Positions 61,139 through 64,000 of a stretch of DNA of 64,000 bases are shown piece after piece. Location: assembly GCA_024305405.1 (NCBI GenBank), contig JAKNDB010000088.1, forward strand, positions 1,568,001 through 1,632,000. Direction: 5' to 3'. The position numbers were made by a program, and so were the translations under genes. The stretch is from Dirofilaria immitis. Lineage: Eukaryota > Nematoda > Chromadorea > Rhabditida > Onchocercidae. The notes beneath the pieces are model-generated. The model did no database searches and was not told where the DNA came from. It saw nothing but the letters and a program-made list of their open reading frames with translations. Within the stretch, counting starts at the first letter, position 1. Every line of letters begins with the position of its first letter.

Positions 61139-62531
61139 GATGTAAGCTGTAATTCACACTCTATAACGAAGCCTCTTTATTCTTACATTCACAACCATAC
61201 CAGGGTACAACATCAAATTGTAAAGAATAATACTTCATCAAAGCAGTTGAACTTTATTTAATCTCATTTACCTTTAAGTGTTATCGTCATTAAAATTGTT
61301 TTAATTGAAATCATTGGAGATTTTTTTCTTTTGTATATTGATCTTGTAATTGCTGAGTTCGTTAACGTACTATCATGTTAAAGTTTAATGATCCAAGTTT
61401 GACATTGGTGTCTTTGGATTTATCTTTGGCAATAATTGAAGATTAAGTGAAGATAAAGAATTTGAAACTCTGTGTACCTTGCTGCAATGCAAAACAAAGA
61501 AAAAAAAAGAATTCTTCACTATAAAATTCACACTTTGAAAAACATTCTAATATTTCTTTGTCGTTTGTTCCTAAAATTCTATTAATGACATAAACAAACG
61601 ACATCACTATTTCTTAATGAATCATAATTCTGTGATAAGGAATACTTTGAAGATTTATATTATTAAGATGAAACTTGATACCATTGTTGCTGAATGTGCT
61701 GAGAGCTAAGGCCTGTATCGAAGTATTAAGATTTCCTGGGATCGAATTTTTACGACGTTATAATCATTGTGTAATAGGTAGGCTACCAATTTTGCCATTA
61801 TTAATCGTCATAAATGACATTTGAATTATCCGGATTAATAATAAGTAAATTAAATTTTGTTTCAATTTGATCTGATCGTAAGAGATTTTTAAAAAAAAAA
61901 CTAAGAGAACTCAATAATTGAAACAAAATGATAGCATCAATTTTTTCATTCATTGAAATTATTCCTCACATTCGGCTATAATGCAAAATGAATGCATGTC
62001 GTATAATAACATTAACAGAATGTTTAACGATTACATCGATGCATCAAAAGAATTTGCAATGATAATTAACTTGTATAAGCAATTTTGATAACATGAGCGT
62101 TGATGAAGGCTTTGGTTTCTGATATTTTGGAAGACAATTTGCAATATACGTGTTTCCTTGCAAAATTTGTTATTAATGTAAATATCAAAATTTCGAAATC
62201 CGAGAACTTCTAATAGAAAAAGAAAGAATTTTTCAGATACTCTTCCTTATTTGCAAAATTTGTTAAATAGTTTCAAAGAAATCAATTAGTTTTGTTCAAG
62301 CATCAAATTCCGAAATTTTGGAATGATTCTGAATAAAAATACGTCATATTAAAAAACCTCTTCATAGTTCAGGAATTGATCAAAAAATTTGTTGTGAAAA
62401 TACAACTCAATATGGTAATGGAAAAAGAGCATTGAATTTTTCCTCATAATTAATAATATTTTTAAATTATTTTATCAGTAATCGTAAATGAACAAATTAG
62501 AGTTTTATATAATTATTTAACAGTTATTAAA
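61139..62531. other. Duplicated non-coding sequence
   Basis: Inverted counterpart of 47420-48815; nothing coding is supported. Confidence 0.6.
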
Positions 62532-62783
62532 TTAGTCATTATTCATGTATACCAAAACTGCAAGCGTTATCTTTATTACCTTAGCAGTGATATATAATTT
62601 GAGCAATTCAGAAACTGATTTTTTAGAATGAAATACTTTAATGATTGCAGCAAATGATTTACTCAGTAATTCTTCTGGCAAATATCGCTGTTTTGGTAAG
62701 ACATTAAAAATGTTTTTGATAAGCAGAACCATTGATAAGATTCTTTCTTTGCTTTCTCAACGTTTTCGTGTCGTTTGTCCCAT
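62532..62783 (-). CDS. Unrecognised small gene, MGQTTRK copy 3
   Basis: Inverted copy of the frame at 47169, ATG at 62783. It has five A's at the variable run, like copy 2. It retains the divergent NRF partner at 62970. Confidence 0.4.
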
Positions 62784-62969
62784 TTTTTCTATTATTATTA
62801 TTTACTAATAACTTTAATTTTGAAACTAATCAAACATATTTATATATTCACGTATTCAAACCAATTTATTACTAAACATTTCTACGCCATAACAAAAATA
62901 ATTTTGAATTAAAAAATGATATTAATTTAAAGAAAAAACTGTTGATCATTGATTATTTCAGATCCAAAA

Positions 62970-63815
62970 ATGAGATTATCGACGATATTGGTTCTATTGT
63001 CGGCAATCAGTTTCTCACTGGTGTTTTCAATTACCTCAGAAATCAAAAAAGCAAGATGGAAAGTATCGGTTTAATTCCGAATAATATTTCTAAGTTTCAG
63101 AAAAATAATCAACGAACAATAAATGTTAGTATTATTGCAATGTCAGCCAAAGCATAACATAAAATATATCTAAAAGTTCTCTAATTAAATAACTGATGAT
63201 GTATCTTAAAAATAAAACCTCTCATTGATTTTAAAGTTCCTTATAAGATATCTTGCAAATACATTTAGTCTCATTAAAGTGTGTTTCATAGTTTACGGCA
63301 TTATACTTCCTTCATTATAAAAGCAGAAATTTCCTCATTAAATCTTTCAGAATAAAGCATTTCTATTGCCGCGAAAAATATTACCGAATTTCGCAATGGA
63401 AACTCTAATTAAACTTATTTACACCGAAATGGATCAATTATTGCGTGGTGTCGATAAAATTGATATTATTGAAGGTTTTTGATTGATTTCTGCACCCGAT
63501 TTCAATTGCTATATAGCATGTGCATGCATAATATACGTTACGTTATATGCTTACGTTACATGTCACTTTCTATCCTTTTTTAAACTTCGAAAGATTGAAA
63601 GTCAAAATATAAACAGATATGAAATATTTTAGCATGGCTTTGAATATTTATTGGTCAATTTTTCAATAGAAAAGATGGATGCCTTCAGAAAGTAAAATAT
63701 TTCAGAATGCAAAAAGATATGAAACTGTCTCTACAAACCATCAATGACTTTGTAAAAAATGATCGCGAAATGTCGAACTGGCAAAAATCTTATTTACAAA
63801 ATGCGTTGCTTCCAA
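62970..63815 (+). CDS. Secreted NRF-domain protein, second copy (3' part beyond window)
   Basis: Exons 62970-63124, 63351-63474, 63706-63815, identical in layout to 46981-46136. ATG 62970 after ATTTCAG gives the same signal peptide; the A run that breaks the frame just after it is the same length in both copies, as is the one at the start of exon 3. The exon with the PPSGIL signature would fall near 64290, outside the window, so whether this copy continues into the rest of an NRF-6-like protein cannot be seen here. Confidence 0.68.
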
Positions 63816-64000
63816 GTTGGCTTTAGCATTTGAATATTATAATTATTTATTGCAAAAGGATAAATATGTATTAATAGAACAGGAAAGTGGAGATAAAAGT
63901 TTCAAAATAGAGACATAAATTTTAGGAATTGATAACTTGCATAGTTGGATAATCTCAAAAAATTGAAAAAATATATTAAGCCAGTTTATCTTTTCTTTAT

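Larger units (their letters stand above)
59898..64000. repeat. Right arm of inverted repeat 2 (partner 45949-50056), runs off the window
   Basis: Reverse complement of the left arm to the last base of the window. The inner boundary lies just beyond receptor exon 1, at CTCTGATTTCTATTTGAAAT. The spacer between the arms is about 9.8 kb and contains receptor C exons 2-6, the direct repeat, receptor D and the BEL/Pao remnant. Confidence 0.92.

Noticed and set aside
1..64000. CRISPR arrays, operons with ribosome binding sites or prophage
   Set aside because: Spliced eukaryotic genes throughout; the repeats found are microsatellites, short tandem units and segmental duplications.

Overview
This is a eukaryotic, very AT-rich (roughly three quarters A+T) stretch of nuclear DNA from a nematode. 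The evidence is the gene content: a TRPV channel of the OSM-9 type, a cluster of seven-helix chemoreceptors of the SRA superfamily, and a secreted NRF (nose-resistant-to-fluoxetine) domain gene. Genes have many short exons, and several start codons sit just after a 3' splice-site sequence, as expected for spliced-leader trans-splicing. Exon density suggests a parasitic, spirurid-type nematode more than Strongyloides, but that is inference.

Left half (1-33.3 kb), single-copy genes: two neighbouring genes for membrane-anchored J-domain proteins (211-1963, entering from outside the window, and 4210-6048); the SUMO-activating enzyme subunit UBA2 (7528-12155, 13 exons, two of its introns GC-AG); a divergent PP1-like Ser/Thr phosphatase on the minus strand (19707-14528, 8 exons); and a TRPV channel (23510-33277, 19 exons). 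The spaces between them are AT-rich with no gene I can support.

Right half (33.5-64 kb), a segmental-duplication cluster: one six-exon SRA-superfamily chemoreceptor has been copied at least five times (A minus, B minus, C plus, D plus, E scrambled). Two large interleaved inverted repeats organise it: 39358-42846 against 49781-53276, and 45949-50056 against 59898-64000, the second running off the window. A 1.2-kb block (47162-48371) is also repeated directly at 53475-54686. Inside the second inverted repeat lies a divergent gene pair: a secreted NRF-domain gene (46981 leftward; copy from 62970 rightward) and a small unrecognised gene starting MGQTTRK (three copies). BEL/Pao retrotransposon remnants (about 39.0, 45.1 and 58.3-59.1 kb) lie at or near the duplication edges.

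A pervasive feature is loss of the reading frame by one base inside short A, T or C runs, nearly always one base too few. It hits unrelated, highly conserved genes (UBA2, TRPV, PP1-like, J-domain, NRF) as well as the duplicated receptors, so consensus sequence error is more likely than pseudogenisation. This is why almost no conserved gene shows a long open frame here. Exon coordinates below were read by hand from splice signals and family conservation.
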